A stretch of DNA of 64,000 bases from Sutcliffiella horikoshii (GTDB lineage Bacteria; Bacillota; Bacilli; Bacillales; Bacillaceae_I), in assembly GCA_001636495.1 (NCBI GenBank), contig KV440964.1, forward strand, positions 2,310,666 to 2,374,665. Direction: 5' to 3'. The first letter of the stretch is position 1, and each line of letters starts with the position of its first letter. Position numbers and translations under genes: made by a program. Positions 47,160 to 56,902 of the stretch are shown here, piece after piece. Below the pieces are notes generated by a model. The model did not search any database. It had not been told where the DNA came from and saw only the letters and a list, made by a program, of their open reading frames with translations.

Positions 47160-47942
47160 ATGATTGTGCAGGAATACAACGTGAAAGTGGAAGCCTTTGA
47201 AGGCCCATTGGATTTATTATTACATTTAATTAACAGGTTGGAAATTGATATATACGATATACCGGTTGCTCAGATTACCGAACAATATTTATTTTACATA
47301 CATACCATGAAAGAGTTGCAATTGGATGTTGCGAGCGAATACCTTGTAATGGCTGCAACGCTTATTGAGATCAAAAGCAAAATGCTTTTACCAAAGCATG
47401 AGGAAGAGCTCTTGAATGAGGAAGAAGAATTTGCTGATTTTGAAGAGGATCCCCGTGAGGAATTAATGAACCGTCTGATTGAATACAGAAAGTATAAAGA
47501 AGCGGCAGATGACTTGAAAGAGTTGGAAGAAGAAAGAAGCCATCTCTTTACAAAACCACCAAGTGACCTCAGTGGTCTTATGAAGAACGTGGAACCTGAA
47601 GAGGTTAAATTGGACGTATCGCTCTATGACATGCTCGGGGCTTTACAAAAACTGATGCGTCGGAAAAAAATTCAGAAACCTATGCAAACAAGAATTGCGA
47701 GACAAGAAATTCCCATAGAAAAGCGAATGGAGGAATTGATTCAGGATTTACGTGAATTCAAGGGTCGCAAACATTTCTATGAGCTTTTTCCTGAATCAAG
47801 CAAGGAATATGTTGTGGTGACTTTTTTGGCGATACTGGAACTTTTAAAGAAAAACAGCATCTTGTTGGAGCAGGATAATAATTTTGCTGATATATATGTG
47901 TCATACAAGGAAGGAGGAAACGAGGAAATTGGATATTATTAA
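47160..47942 (+). CDS. scpA: Segregation and condensation protein A
   Basis: 260 residues, kleisin subunit of the SMC complex. N-terminal [20 protein letters not shown] binds the SMC neck; acidic linker at about 85-105 ([18 protein letters not shown]); C-terminal winged helix ending near [20 protein letters not shown]. Works with SMC and ScpB in chromosome organisation and segregation. Overlaps the scpB start by 14 bases. Confidence 0.95.
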   Translation: MIVQEYNVKVEAFEGPLDLLLHLINRLEIDIYDIPVAQITEQYLFYIHTMKELQLDVASEYLVMAATLIEIKSKMLLPKHEEELLNEEEEFADFEEDPREELMNRLIEYRKYKEAADDLKELEEERSHLFTKPPSDLSGLMKNVEPEEVKLDVSLYDMLGALQKLMRRKKIQKPMQTRIARQEIPIEKRMEELIQDLREFKGRKHFYELFPESSKEYVVVTFLAILELLKKNSILLEQDNNFADIYVSYKEGGNEEIGYY

Positions 47943-48507
47943 TTGGAAAGCGATTATCGAAAGCCTTCTTTTTGCCGCAGGGGACGAAGGGCTGACACTT
48001 AAGCAGCTTACAACGGTTCTTGAGGTCGAGGAACCTGTCGTACTCGAAATTTTGGAAGACTTGAAAAAGGGTTATAAGAAGAAGGACAGAGGCATAACCC
48101 TTATAGAGCTTGCAGGGACGTATCAGCTTACGACGAAGAAAGAGCATTCTGTCTACTTGAAAAAACTGGTTGAATCTCCTACATCCCAAACTCTTTCTCA
48201 GGCAGCTCTTGAGACCTTGGCTATTGTGGCCTATAAACAACCCATTACAAGGACCGAAGTCGAGAATATCCGGGGAGTCAAAAGTGAAAGGCCTCTGCAG
48301 ACATTGGCTGCAAAAGCCCTTGTCAAAGAAGTGGGACGTGCAGAAGGTACCGGAAGGGCGATCCTTTATGGCACCACCAAAGAGTTCTTAGACTACTTTG
48401 CTTTAAAGGATATCAAGGAACTGCCCCCGTTAACGGTAAACATGGAAGAGATGGACGAAGAAGCGGATTTATTTTTTGAAAAGTTTCAAGAAACATTTGA
48501 ATCTTAA
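47929..48507 (+). CDS. scpB: Segregation and condensation protein B
   Basis: 192 residues, two winged-helix domains. Signature [20 protein letters not shown] (about 92-111) and [20 protein letters not shown]. Homodimer bound to ScpA in the SMC condensin. I start at TTG 47929, behind AAGGAGG and GAGGAAA, because this gives the family N-terminus [20 protein letters not shown]. The upstream frame lies within scpA. Confidence 0.94.
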   Translation: MDIINWKAIIESLLFAAGDEGLTLKQLTTVLEVEEPVVLEILEDLKKGYKKKDRGITLIELAGTYQLTTKKEHSVYLKKLVESPTSQTLSQAALETLAIVAYKQPITRTEVENIRGVKSERPLQTLAAKALVKEVGRAEGTGRAILYGTTKEFLDYFALKDIKELPPLTVNMEEMDEEADLFFEKFQETFES

Positions 48508-48644
48508 GATTATTTCTTTGTAATATGGTAAAATAGTTGTATAGAAGGCTTTAACAAAGCTCCGTGTTGATAGACTCCATGTTGATAGGAGTGAAATATC
48601 AACAGTCAAGTTCATAGGAATGAATAGCAATAGGGAGTGAACAC

Positions 48645-49076
48645 ATGCGTATAACTGAAATTAAAGGGTATGAGTTAGAAAAAGCCCAATCCAACACCTC
48701 GGAAGATTTCTTTAATCGCTCCGAAGTGTCCTTTGAAGATGATGGAGTAGAAAAGACGTTTCACGTGCTTTACATTCGCTATTTCGACGAAACGTTTGCA
48801 GAGTTTATTCCGCAAATGCAACAGAAGGAAGATCCCGTTTTTGTAATGGGGGATAAGCAGATAACGTTCAAAGATCTGGTAGCCATCACCTGCTTGATAA
48901 AAAATCCGAGTTTTCGCCAAAGAAAGCGAATTTATATCAACACTAAGGAAGAGCTTGCTGGCTATTTCGAAGGGATTGATATTCCGAAACTTAAAGAGAT
49001 TTTCGAAGGGCTGCAGCAACATGGCGAATACAAGCTTACCGCTCCCCTTCACTTTCTAGGCCAGCCTTCCTCTTGA
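48645..49076 (+). CDS. Unrecognised 143-residue soluble protein
   Basis: ATG at 48645 preceded by AGGGAGTG. Mixed alpha/beta, acidic, no signal peptide or membrane segment. Notable are VLYIRYFDETFAEFIPQMQQ near the middle, a TFKDLVAITCLIKNPSF helix and RIYINTKEELAGYFEGIDIP. No family recognised. It lies between scpB and ypuI, a position where B. subtilis, as I recall it, has no gene. The 137 bp upstream contain only imperfect short direct repeats (GTTGATAG units). Confidence 0.6.
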   Translation: MRITEIKGYELEKAQSNTSEDFFNRSEVSFEDDGVEKTFHVLYIRYFDETFAEFIPQMQQKEDPVFVMGDKQITFKDLVAITCLIKNPSFRQRKRIYINTKEELAGYFEGIDIPKLKEIFEGLQQHGEYKLTAPLHFLGQPSS

Positions 49077-49169
49077 AATGGGCCAAGCTGGTAATACTTT
49101 AAGCTTTCCTTACGTAACTTATTAGAAACTGCCAGATAGAAAAAATAATAGTTGGAGGGTCATTCTTAA

Positions 49170-49658
49170 ATGGCAAATACAATTGTTAAATCACAAACAG
49201 AACAGGTTGAGAGTTTTTTAGGAAATACAGTACATCAATTGAACACATTCTTGAACGAAGCTACCTTGTCCACGTTGATGGAAGAATCTTCAACAAAGCA
49301 GGAATACGTGGAGCTGCTGTTATTGAATACCCGCCGTCTTGCTGTATTTTGTGATGAGGGGCTAAATGCATGCCAAGTCATCCTTAAAAGTGAACCGTTC
49401 AGAAAATCTGCCGCTGAGAAGGTGCTTTATACTATTTATCACCAGTGCATTGAAGAGTTTTTTGCGCCAAGAAATGACGCCTGGTATGAGGACAGTCGCT
49501 CTGCCTATACAGGGAAGAATTCCATTCAGTTTCACGAAGCCCCACCGGAGTCTTTGAAAGTGGTGATTCGTGGCCTTGAAAGTGAGTTTCAGGCGGTTCG
49601 TGAAGAACTGGAATATTACGAAACAGACTACCGTACCAAAATGATTCAAAGTAATTAA
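49170..49658 (+). CDS. ypuI: YpuI family protein (DUF3907)
   Basis: 162 residues, predicted all-helical. N-terminus VKSQTEQVESFLGNTVHQL, central LLLLNTRRLAVFCDEGLNAC and C-terminal FFAPRNDAWYEDSRSAYTG match the YpuI family. Function unknown. Its place between scpAB and dacB is syntenic with B. subtilis. Ribosome binding site TTGGAGGG. Confidence 0.85.
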   Translation: MANTIVKSQTEQVESFLGNTVHQLNTFLNEATLSTLMEESSTKQEYVELLLLNTRRLAVFCDEGLNACQVILKSEPFRKSAAEKVLYTIYHQCIEEFFAPRNDAWYEDSRSAYTGKNSIQFHEAPPESLKVVIRGLESEFQAVREELEYYETDYRTKMIQSN

Positions 49659-49662
49659 TAGT

Positions 49663-49699
49663 CAAACACTCAATCCATCTTTGGACTGGGTGTTTTTAT
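49663..49699 (+). terminator. ypuI terminator
   Basis: AAACACTCAATCC, loop, GGACTGGGTGTTT followed by TTATTTT. Confidence 0.85.
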
Positions 49700-49773
49700 T
49701 TTCCCTCTGTCCAAAGTTCCTTATCGCCCAGTTTATGCATAGAATAGAACGATGAGTGCAGAGGAGGGGGACA

Positions 49774-50664
49774 ATGATCAAGCAAAATCAACTTGTTTTT
49801 AAGCAGTTCTTAGCGGATGTGGAAGAATGGTGCCTGGACACATTGACCAACAATCAGAGTGATCTAAACGAGCACCGAAATAGTTGGTTAGAGGAAGCTA
49901 GAGGGATCCTTAGAAGGGTACAGAATGCGGGACAATCTGATTACATCTATGAAACGGAAGTCCTCGATATTAAGAAGTGCGTGGAAGAAGTGGCGAATGG
50001 AATGCAGAGGATAAACGTTGGTAGGGTGAATAGTGGGAGAGTACCGATCGGTCAGCATACACTTCCTCCACTTCCTTATCCATATAATGCGCTTGAACCA
50101 TATATATCAAGGGACATCATGGAGCTTCATCATCTGAAACATCATAAAAGCTATGTTGATGGGTTGAATAAAGCGGAAATGAAGATGCTGGAGGCAAGGG
50201 AAACTGGAGATTTTGATTTGATAAAACATTGGCAGCGGGAGGCCGCATTCCACGGATCTGGGCACTATTTGCATACCATGTTTTGGGATAATATGTCTCC
50301 AAATGGAGGTGGTCAACCTAGCGGAAGATTGATGCAACAGATCATTCAGGATTTCGGAAGCTATGATAAGTTCAAAAAACACTTTTCAGAAGCTGCGGAT
50401 AAAGTGGAAGGTGTAGGGTGGGCATTGCTTGTCTGGTCACCACGTGCACACCGATTAGAAATCCTACAGACGGAAAAGCAGCAACTCTTCACCCAATGGG
50501 ACACCATTCCTCTGCTCGGGTTGGATGTATGGGAACATGCCTACTATCTCCAATATAAAAACAATCGTAAAGACTATATAGACAAGTGGTGGAATCTGGT
50601 GAATTGGAAAGATGTAGAAAAACGCTACCAGGAAGCATCTAGGTTGAAGTGGAAACCATATTGA
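49774..50664 (+). CDS. Fe/Mn superoxide dismutase with N-terminal helical extension (SodF-like)
   Basis: 296 residues. The SOD core (about 95-290) has HTLPPLPYPYNALEPYI, metal ligands in ELHHLKHHKSYVDGLN, AAFHGSGHYLHTMFWDNMSP and GLDVWEHAYYLQY. It is preceded by a ~90-residue, largely helical extension with no signal peptide, as in B. subtilis SodF (~280 residues) and unlike the ~200-residue SodA. The start is ATG 49774 after GGAGGGGG. Metal preference (Fe or Mn) is not readable with certainty. It lies between ypuI and dacB, an unusual position, and is flanked by terminators, so is probably an independent unit. Confidence 0.88.
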   Translation: MIKQNQLVFKQFLADVEEWCLDTLTNNQSDLNEHRNSWLEEARGILRRVQNAGQSDYIYETEVLDIKKCVEEVANGMQRINVGRVNSGRVPIGQHTLPPLPYPYNALEPYISRDIMELHHLKHHKSYVDGLNKAEMKMLEARETGDFDLIKHWQREAAFHGSGHYLHTMFWDNMSPNGGGQPSGRLMQQIIQDFGSYDKFKKHFSEAADKVEGVGWALLVWSPRAHRLEILQTEKQQLFTQWDTIPLLGLDVWEHAYYLQYKNNRKDYIDKWWNLVNWKDVEKRYQEASRLKWKPY

Positions 50665-50672
50665 TAGAGGTA

Positions 50673-50698
50673 AAAGGGGAGGTGCGAACCTCTCCTTT
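50673..50698 (+). terminator. Hairpin after the superoxide dismutase gene
   Basis: AAAGGGGAGGT, loop, ACCTCTCCTTT. The tail (GTCTGTTTCTTG) is only moderately T-rich. Confidence 0.7.
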
Positions 50699-50743
50699 GT
50701 CTGTTTCTTGTTTGCTATTTGTGCGTGTCCTAATAAAAACCAT

Positions 50744-50773
50744 TCATAATCTTGGACAGGTGTCGCATAAACT
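50744..50773 (+). promoter_or_regulatory. Sigma-E promoter of dacB-spmA-spmB
   Basis: TCATAAT (50744-50750), 15-base spacer, CATAAACT (50766-50773), close to the sigma-E consensus (KMATATT, CATACAMT). dacB is sigma-E-dependent in B. subtilis. Confidence 0.75.
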
Positions 50774-50803
50774 TGTACAAAAATAGATAAGGGATGGGAT
50801 TGG

Positions 50804-51958
50804 ATGTCTCTAACTCGAATGGTGTTCAGCATCGTCATTGTATCGCTGCTGATATTCAGTATAGGCTTTTCAAACATAGCAACAGCGGAACAGGTTGGCG
50901 TGAGTGCACGGAATGCAGTGTTGATAGAACAGGAGAGTGGAAGGATCATCTATGAAAAAAGCGCTCACGACAAGCAGAGAATAGCAAGCATTACCAAGGT
51001 GATGACGGCCATTCTTGCAATTGAATCGGGGAAAATGGACGAGATTGCGACTGTAAGTGAGAAAGCAATCAGGGCGGAAGGGTCATCCATCTATCTAAAG
51101 CCAGGTGAAAAAATAAAACTTGAGCACCTCGTATTTGGACTGATGCTCCGTTCCGGAAACGATTCCGCCGTTGCCATTGCCGAACATGTTGGAGGCAGCT
51201 TGGAGGGCTTTGTTTACCTGATGAATGAAAAAGCTGCTGAGCTTGGCATGACCAATACGGAATTTGCAAATCCACATGGATTGGATGATCATGAAAACCA
51301 TTATTCTACTGCCTATGACATGGCAATCTTAACTAGATATGCGATGCAAAACGATAAGTTTAAAGAGATTGCAGGCACGAAAGTGTACCGTGCACCGGCT
51401 GCTCCAGGGGAATCATGGGACAGAAGCTGGACGAACAAACATCGTCTTGTAACTGGCATGTATCAATATGCTACAGGAGGAAAGACGGGATACACCAAAC
51501 GAGCTAAAAGAACGCTTATCACTACTGCATCCAAAGAAGGTTTGGATGTCATTTCGGTGACATTGAACGGTCCTGATGATTGGAAAGACCATATTTATAT
51601 GTTCAACCGTGCATTCGTGGATTATCAATTGTACGAGATTGCGGAAGAAGGTAAGTTAAGGGACATTGAAGACGACTTTTATAAAGGGAAAGTCATGCTC
51701 TCCCGCGATATAAAATACCCGATGACTAAAAAGGAAAGAGACAATACTCGTGTAAAGATTACGCTTGAAAAGCCGAAAAGGGAATGGAAAGATGAAGAGA
51801 ACATTCCAGAAGTGGTAGGGGAGTACACCGTAATTGTGCAGGATGAAGCTGTGGTAGAAACACCAATATATTATGAAAAGAAAACTGAAGAGGAAGGCGG
51901 CTTTTGGAAGCTGTTTAAAAATATCTTTTTCATTGGGGCAGGAAAACTTCCATGGTAA
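50804..51958 (+). CDS. dacB: D-alanyl-D-alanine carboxypeptidase DacB (PBP5*)
   Basis: 384 residues. Signal peptide ending about residue 28 (NIATA-EQ). Active-site motifs SITK (S62, K65), SGN (about 118) and KTG (about 228), then a beta-rich C-terminal domain and a terminal amphipathic anchor (GFWKLFKNIFFIG). Mother-cell enzyme that trims spore cortex stem peptides. The following spmA start overlaps its end by 7 bases. Same operon as in B. subtilis. Confidence 0.95.
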   Translation: MSLTRMVFSIVIVSLLIFSIGFSNIATAEQVGVSARNAVLIEQESGRIIYEKSAHDKQRIASITKVMTAILAIESGKMDEIATVSEKAIRAEGSSIYLKPGEKIKLEHLVFGLMLRSGNDSAVAIAEHVGGSLEGFVYLMNEKAAELGMTNTEFANPHGLDDHENHYSTAYDMAILTRYAMQNDKFKEIAGTKVYRAPAAPGESWDRSWTNKHRLVTGMYQYATGGKTGYTKRAKRTLITTASKEGLDVISVTLNGPDDWKDHIYMFNRAFVDYQLYEIAEEGKLRDIEDDFYKGKVMLSRDIKYPMTKKERDNTRVKITLEKPKREWKDEENIPEVVGEYTVIVQDEAVVETPIYYEKKTEEEGGFWKLFKNIFFIGAGKLPW

Positions 51959-52542
51959 ACATCATATGGGTGGCGATGACGATTATTGGTATCATTTTCG
52001 CCATGATCAACGGAACTATGGACAAAGTAAATGAAGCAATCTTTTCTGGTGCTAAGGAAGCGGTCACCATTTGCATTGGTTTTATCAGTATATTGGTTTT
52101 TTGGCTCGGACTGATGAGGATAGCTCAGGAAGCGGGACTTCTTGAGAAGTTGGCCTCACTTTTTAAGCCGATTATCCGCAGAATTTTTCCAGAGGTCCCA
52201 CCTGATCACCCTGCCATGGGTTACATGTTATCAAATATGATTGCAAACATGTTTGGCCTCGGAAATGCGGCAACGCCGATGGGAATAAAAGCGATGGAGC
52301 AACTAAGGGAGTTAAATGGGGGAAAAGTGGAAGCGAGCCGTTCCATGATAACATTTTTGGCTATAAACACTTCAAGTCTTACATTGATTCCCACCACGGT
52401 CATTGCTATCAGAATGAACTACGGTTCCGCTTCTCCGACAGAGATAGTAGGGCCGACTCTTGTAGCGACTTTATGTTCCACCATTGCCGCCATTACCATA
52501 GACCGATTTTTCTATTATCGCCGAATGGCAAGGAGGAGGTAG
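51952..52542 (+). CDS. spmA: Spore maturation protein A
   Basis: 196 residues, membrane protein of the nucleoside-recognition (Gate) family, four or more helices. Contains GFISILVFWLGLMRIAQEAG and NMFGLGNAATPMGIKAMEQL. Required with SpmB for full spore core dehydration. Overlaps dacB; spmB follows after 3 bases. Confidence 0.93.
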   Translation: MVNIIWVAMTIIGIIFAMINGTMDKVNEAIFSGAKEAVTICIGFISILVFWLGLMRIAQEAGLLEKLASLFKPIIRRIFPEVPPDHPAMGYMLSNMIANMFGLGNAATPMGIKAMEQLRELNGGKVEASRSMITFLAINTSSLTLIPTTVIAIRMNYGSASPTEIVGPTLVATLCSTIAAITIDRFFYYRRMARRR

Positions 52543-52545
52543 ACG

Positions 52546-53079
52546 ATGCAGGTTATTTCACTCATATCTTTATGGCTGATTCCCCTGATCATCGGATTCA
52601 TTCTCCTTTATGCAACATTCAAAAAAGTTCCCACCTATGAGACGTTTGTGGAAGGCGGTAAAGAGGGAATAAAAATAGCTATTTCCATCATTCCATTTTT
52701 GGTGGGTATGCTGGTAGCCATATCAATATTCAGGGCATCCGGTGCACTTGATTTTCTAGTGGAATTCGTTAGACCTGCTATGCAGGCAATCGGTGTTCCA
52801 GCAGAGATTGTACCGCTTTCCATTATTCGTCCTATATCTGGTACTGCGGCACTTGGAATGACAACGGATATGATCGCCACTTACGGACCTGATTCCTTTA
52901 TGGGTCGGCTTGCTTCCGTACTGCAGGGAAGCACAGATACGACGTTGTATGTCATTACCGTTTATTTCGGTGCTGTAGGTATAAAGAAAATGGGAGATGC
53001 CCTGAAAGTGGGGCTGCTTGCTGATATTGTTGGGATAATTGTATCCATACTGGTAGTGACGTTCTTTTTTGCGATGTAG
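52546..53079 (+). CDS. spmB: Spore maturation protein B
   Basis: 177 residues, Gate-family membrane protein. GGKEGIKIAISIIPFLVGML, IIRPISGTAALGMTTDMIAT and SVLQGSTDTTLYVITVYFG are typical. Partner of SpmA. Ends the sigma-E operon before a strong terminator. Confidence 0.93.
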   Translation: MQVISLISLWLIPLIIGFILLYATFKKVPTYETFVEGGKEGIKIAISIIPFLVGMLVAISIFRASGALDFLVEFVRPAMQAIGVPAEIVPLSIIRPISGTAALGMTTDMIATYGPDSFMGRLASVLQGSTDTTLYVITVYFGAVGIKKMGDALKVGLLADIVGIIVSILVVTFFFAM

Positions 53080-53123
53080 AGACAGCCATCATACGGGTGG
53101 GTGCCCAATAACTCCGTAATAAG

Positions 53124-53165
53124 AAAGCAGGACGGAAAATGAACAATTTTCCGTCCTGCTTTTTT
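53124..53165. terminator. Strong bidirectional terminator
   Basis: AAAGCAGGACGGAAAAT and ATTTTCCGTCCTGCTTT, 17-bp arms, 5-base loop, followed by TTT on the plus strand and preceded by A-rich sequence that serves the minus strand. It separates spmB from the convergent 86-residue gene. Confidence 0.93.
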
Positions 53166-53211
53166 AATGGTGCGCATGTATCTGGTGTATCAGAGAAAAT
53201 GTCCTGGGAAT

Positions 53212-53472
53212 TTATAGGTTGATCTTCGGTACCGCCCGGATATTTTCCTGTTGGTGGTCCATTTTATTTTTCACCGCCAAAATAGCATCTTCCAAAGAAT
53301 CATAGACGGCGATATCGTCCGAATCAGAGTGAACGATTTCATAACAGTTTGTGCAGTTATTGTAGGAAAGGGTCATGGAGTAGTTGGAGCCTAAAGAGAT
53401 GGTATGAACGATATCAGTCTGATGATACGTACCTAATGTTTCTAATAAATCCTTAATGCGCTCAGAAGACAT
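53212..53472 (-). CDS. Unrecognised 86-residue protein
   Basis: On the minus strand with a strong ribosome binding site GGGGGAGGAAC before the ATG. Soluble, mixed alpha/beta: an N-terminal helix (SERIKDLLETLGTY), a beta-hairpin with a YNNCTNCYEIVHSD segment (CxxC) and a C-terminal helix (SLEDAILAVKNKM). The shape resembles small Bacillus proteins of unknown function that sit next to spmB. Convergent with spmB. Confidence 0.7.
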   Translation of the reverse strand: MSSERIKDLLETLGTYHQTDIVHTISLGSNYSMTLSYNNCTNCYEIVHSDSDDIAVYDSLEDAILAVKNKMDHQQENIRAVPKINL

Positions 53473-53752
53473 GGTAGTTCCTCCCCCATAATAGAAAAAA
53501 ATAAATAAAAAGTTGCTCTTACTAGTAAAATTATAACCCTTAAGGGAAATGATGGGAATATGAAAAAGGACATAATTCTCTTACCTAATAAAGCAGTAGT
53601 GCCAGTAGTACTAAGATACTATTATTTTTCTTTCTTTTTGATAGCATGTACAGGTATAATTAGAGTTTGTGAACATTGGGAACAATATAGTGGAAGAGAA
53701 ATCTTGGCTTTTCTCGGAAAAGTCGGGTAAGATGTTGAATGAGGTGAAAGAA

Positions 53753-54481
53753 ATGGAACGGTTACAAAAAGTAATTGCACATGCAGGTGTAGCATCTAGA
53801 AGAAAAGCAGAAGAATTGATAAAAGAAGGTAAAGTAAAAGTTAATGATAAAGTAGTAAGAGAACTTGGGGTCAAAGTAAATCCTAACGATAAAATTGAAG
53901 TGGAAGGAATTCCTATTGAACGAGAGGAACCTGTCTATTTTCTATTATATAAACCAAGAGGTGTTATTTCCAGTGTAAGTGATGATAAAGGCAGGAAGGT
54001 TGCTACCGACTTTTTTCCATATATATCAGAACGAATCTATCCTGTAGGCCGTTTGGATTATGATACATCTGGTCTGTTGCTTATGACAAATGACGGAGAA
54101 TTCGCAAATGCTTTGATGCATCCAACTTCAGAGGTGGAAAAAGTGTATGTTGCCAAGCTAAAGGGGATTCCTTCCCGTGAAGCTATCAAGAGCCTGGAGA
54201 GAGGCATTAAGCTTGAAGACGGCAAGACGGCACCAGCCAGAATGAAATTGCTCTCTATGGAGCGAACAAAAAACACTTCCATTTTCGAGATCAGCATTCA
54301 TGAAGGCCGGAACCGTCAAGTTCGTCGTATGTTCGAAGCGATTGGTCATCCGGTTATGAAACTGAAAAGGGAACGTTATGGCTTTCTGACTTTGCAGGGC
54401 CTTTCCGCCGGTGAAGCTCGTGAACTGACTCCACATGAAGTGAAGCAGCTCCGTGTGATGGCGACGAAGCCAAAGAAATAG
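53753..54481 (+). CDS. rluB: 23S rRNA pseudouridine synthase RluB
   Basis: 242 residues. N-terminal S4 RNA-binding domain (about 1-60; RLQKVIAHAGVASRRKAEEL) and pseudouridine synthase domain with the catalytic Asp in VGRLDYDTSGLLLMTNDG (about 100-117) and EGRNRQVRRMFEAIGHPV. RsuA/RluB family; modifies helix 89-90 region of 23S rRNA by family knowledge. The start is ATG 53753 after GAGGTG; a longer in-frame reading to 53669 lacks a ribosome binding site. Confidence 0.94.
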   Translation: MERLQKVIAHAGVASRRKAEELIKEGKVKVNDKVVRELGVKVNPNDKIEVEGIPIEREEPVYFLLYKPRGVISSVSDDKGRKVATDFFPYISERIYPVGRLDYDTSGLLLMTNDGEFANALMHPTSEVEKVYVAKLKGIPSREAIKSLERGIKLEDGKTAPARMKLLSMERTKNTSIFEISIHEGRNRQVRRMFEAIGHPVMKLKRERYGFLTLQGLSAGEARELTPHEVKQLRVMATKPKK

Positions 54482-54491
54482 TAATAGAATG

Positions 54492-54598
54492 AAGAAAAGC
54501 GGAGGAAGCTTAAGAGGCAGCTTCCGCTTTTCTGATTGTCTAGCTACAGGTGCCTGGGACAATCAAACGTCCCAAAATGGGCACCCTCCGCTTTTCTT
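54492..54598. repeat. Nested-hairpin repeat between rluB and resA
   Basis: Outer arms AAGAAAAGCGGAGG (54492-54505) and CCTCCGCTTTTCTT (54585-54598) are perfect complements. Inside are GGAAGCT/AGCTTCC, which with the preceding GAAAAGC also makes a terminator for rluB, and GTGCC-tGGGAC ... GTCCC-GGGCAC. The TCTAGCTACAGGTGCC segment resembles dispersed repeats I recall from other Bacillus genomes. Confidence 0.8.
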
Positions 54599-54694
54599 GG
54601 TGTCACAAAACCTTCATAATCTATTATCTATGTAAAAAGTAGTAAATGATATAATAACAAGGATGAAATGTCTCAGTTTTAGGAGAGTGTGTAG

Positions 54695-55222
54695 ATGAAT
54701 AAAAAGCAACGTCTAGTGATGCGGACAAGCATTCTGCTGCTTCTTTTATTAGCGATTGGATATACAATGTACACAACCTTCTTTCAATCTAAGGAGATTG
54801 TGGATGTAGGGGATGAGGCGCCTAACTTCGTACTGACCGATCTTGAAGGTAATGAAGTGATGCTATCTGATTACCGAGGAAAAGGGGTATTTTTGAACTT
54901 CTGGGGAACATGGTGTAAACCTTGTGAGCGGGAAATGCCTTATATGGAAAACCAATATCAAGCATATAAAGACCAAGGTGTGGAAATTATTGCAGTGAAT
55001 ATCCAAGAAACGAACCTGGCAGTTGAGAAATTCAGAGATCGTCACAAATTGACGTTTCCTATTCCTATGGATAAACACGACCAGGTAAGACAGGCATATG
55101 GAATCCTTCCTTTGCCGACCACTATCCTTATAGATGAAAATGGTAAGGTCGTGAAAAAAAGTTCTGGTGAATTGACAGAGGCAAGAGTCAAGGAATTCAT
55201 GGAAATGATCAAGCCTGATTAA
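54695..55222 (+). CDS. resA: Thiol-disulfide oxidoreductase ResA
   Basis: 175 residues. N-terminal membrane anchor (about 12-30), then an extracytoplasmic thioredoxin fold with the active site WGTWCKPCEREMPYM (CxxC at about 74-77). Reduces the heme-binding cysteines of apocytochrome c before heme attachment by ResBC. First gene of resABCDE. A TATAAT sits at 54650-54655 but no good -35 was seen, in line with ResD activation. Confidence 0.95.
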   Translation: MNKKQRLVMRTSILLLLLLAIGYTMYTTFFQSKEIVDVGDEAPNFVLTDLEGNEVMLSDYRGKGVFLNFWGTWCKPCEREMPYMENQYQAYKDQGVEIIAVNIQETNLAVEKFRDRHKLTFPIPMDKHDQVRQAYGILPLPTTILIDENGKVVKKSSGELTEARVKEFMEMIKPD

Positions 55223-55238
55223 TAGGGAGTTTTTACGT

Positions 55239-56900
55239 ATGAATGAAATTAAATGTGAATGTGGACACCTCAATCCAGAGGGAACCATCCTTTGTGAGGC
55301 CTGCGGAAAACCGACAGAAAATGACCAAGGAAAAGAAAAACTACTGGATATGCGCTACGAAGGTAGTGCAAGACGTTCGCAAACCTATAACAAAACCATC
55401 GTAGATAAAGTGTGGAATTTCTTTTCGTCCGTGAAAGTCGGCATATGGATAATTTTTATTATCCTTGTTACTTCCTCCATAGGGACGATCTTTCCACAAA
55501 AAGATTATATTAACCAAACCATTCCACCACAAGTGTATTATGAACAGGAATACGGTTTTGCCGGAAAAATGTATTATACGCTTGGATTCCATGATTTATA
55601 TGGTTCATGGTGGTATATGCTTCTGATAGCAGCACTTGGTATCTCCTTGGTCATTGCCAGCCTGGACCGGTTTATTCCTTTACATAAATCGTTAAAAACC
55701 CAGAAGGTGACCAGACACGAGAGCTTCATGAAGCGTCAGCGTGTGTATGGTACTACCAGTGTTATTGGGGATCCGGAAGCCGAAATTGAAAAGGCGAAAC
55801 AGGGATTATTGAAAAGAAAGTTCAAAGTAAGAGAAGAAGATGGAAACATCCTTGCAGAGAAAAACCGTTTCTCCAGATGGGGTCCATACGTTAACCATAT
55901 TGGGATCATCATATTTTTAATAGGTGCCATGCTGCGGTTTTTCCCAGGCATGTACGTAGATGAAGTCGTTTGGGTGCGTGAAGGGGAGACAAGACTTGTG
56001 CCTGGCACAGGTGGCCAGTATTATCTGAAAAATGAAGGCTTTATTTTTGAAACTTATAATAGTGAATCATCGGACGAAATATTCAGCTCTGCCATTTCCA
56101 GAGTTGGCGAGGATGCCATTGCAAGTAACTTCCAGACGAATGCCGTTCTCTATGAGCGACAAGGGGAATTCATTGTGGGGGCAGAGCCGGAATTAAAAGA
56201 AGTTAAAGATCATGCGATTCAGGTGAACCAGCCATTGAAGCATGATAACTTTGCTTTCTATCAGGTGGATTATAAGTTAAATGAATTTAAGACTATGTCA
56301 TTCAACCTTGAAAATAAGGAATCTGGCGACAGTTTTGGTACAATCAAAGTAGATCTACTAAACCCTGAATCAAGTTATGATCTGGGGGAAGGCAGTTCGA
56401 TAGAGCTCGTTAACTATTTCCCTGACTTCACGTTAGATGGGGGAGAGCCGGCAACCAAGACGAGGGTGCCGAACAATCCTGCTTTTGTTTTCCGGATGAT
56501 CACGCCCGAGAAACCTGAAGGAGAAATAGCACTAGTTGCGATTAGACAAAACATCGAACCAAATGGTACCAATGATAACAAAATGACATTTGCGGGTTTT
56601 GAAACACGTAATGTTTCCGGTTTGACCGTTCGGAAAGACCTTACACTGTGGATTCTTGGTCTTGGTGGAGCGATCTTTATGATTGGTGTCATCCAGGGGA
56701 TGTACTGGAACCACCGCCGTGTTTGGATTAGAAAAATTGGCGATGATATTCTGGTTGCAGGTCATACAAATAAGAATTGGTTCGGTCTGAAAAACGAAAT
56801 CAACAAAGCCTTTGAACATACTTCCATCACTATTCCTGTTGATCAAGTGGAAGCGGAAAAGGAACAGGAAAAAGATAGAGAAAAGAAAGAGGAGGTCTAA
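55239..56900 (+). CDS. resB: Cytochrome c biogenesis protein ResB
   Basis: 553 residues. Starts with a zinc-ribbon-like [18 protein letters not shown] (two Cys pairs), then [20 protein letters not shown] (first helix), three further membrane helices (two at about 125-230, the last near 470), and a large extracytoplasmic domain (about 240-460). Forms the heme export/ligation complex (system II) with ResC. The acidic/basic C-terminus ([13 protein letters not shown]) precedes resC after 2 bases. Confidence 0.94.
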   Translation: MNEIKCECGHLNPEGTILCEACGKPTENDQGKEKLLDMRYEGSARRSQTYNKTIVDKVWNFFSSVKVGIWIIFIILVTSSIGTIFPQKDYINQTIPPQVYYEQEYGFAGKMYYTLGFHDLYGSWWYMLLIAALGISLVIASLDRFIPLHKSLKTQKVTRHESFMKRQRVYGTTSVIGDPEAEIEKAKQGLLKRKFKVREEDGNILAEKNRFSRWGPYVNHIGIIIFLIGAMLRFFPGMYVDEVVWVREGETRLVPGTGGQYYLKNEGFIFETYNSESSDEIFSSAISRVGEDAIASNFQTNAVLYERQGEFIVGAEPELKEVKDHAIQVNQPLKHDNFAFYQVDYKLNEFKTMSFNLENKESGDSFGTIKVDLLNPESSYDLGEGSSIELVNYFPDFTLDGGEPATKTRVPNNPAFVFRMITPEKPEGEIALVAIRQNIEPNGTNDNKMTFAGFETRNVSGLTVRKDLTLWILGLGGAIFMIGVIQGMYWNHRRVWIRKIGDDILVAGHTNKNWFGLKNEINKAFEHTSITIPVDQVEAEKEQEKDREKKEEV

Positions 56901-56902
56901 AG

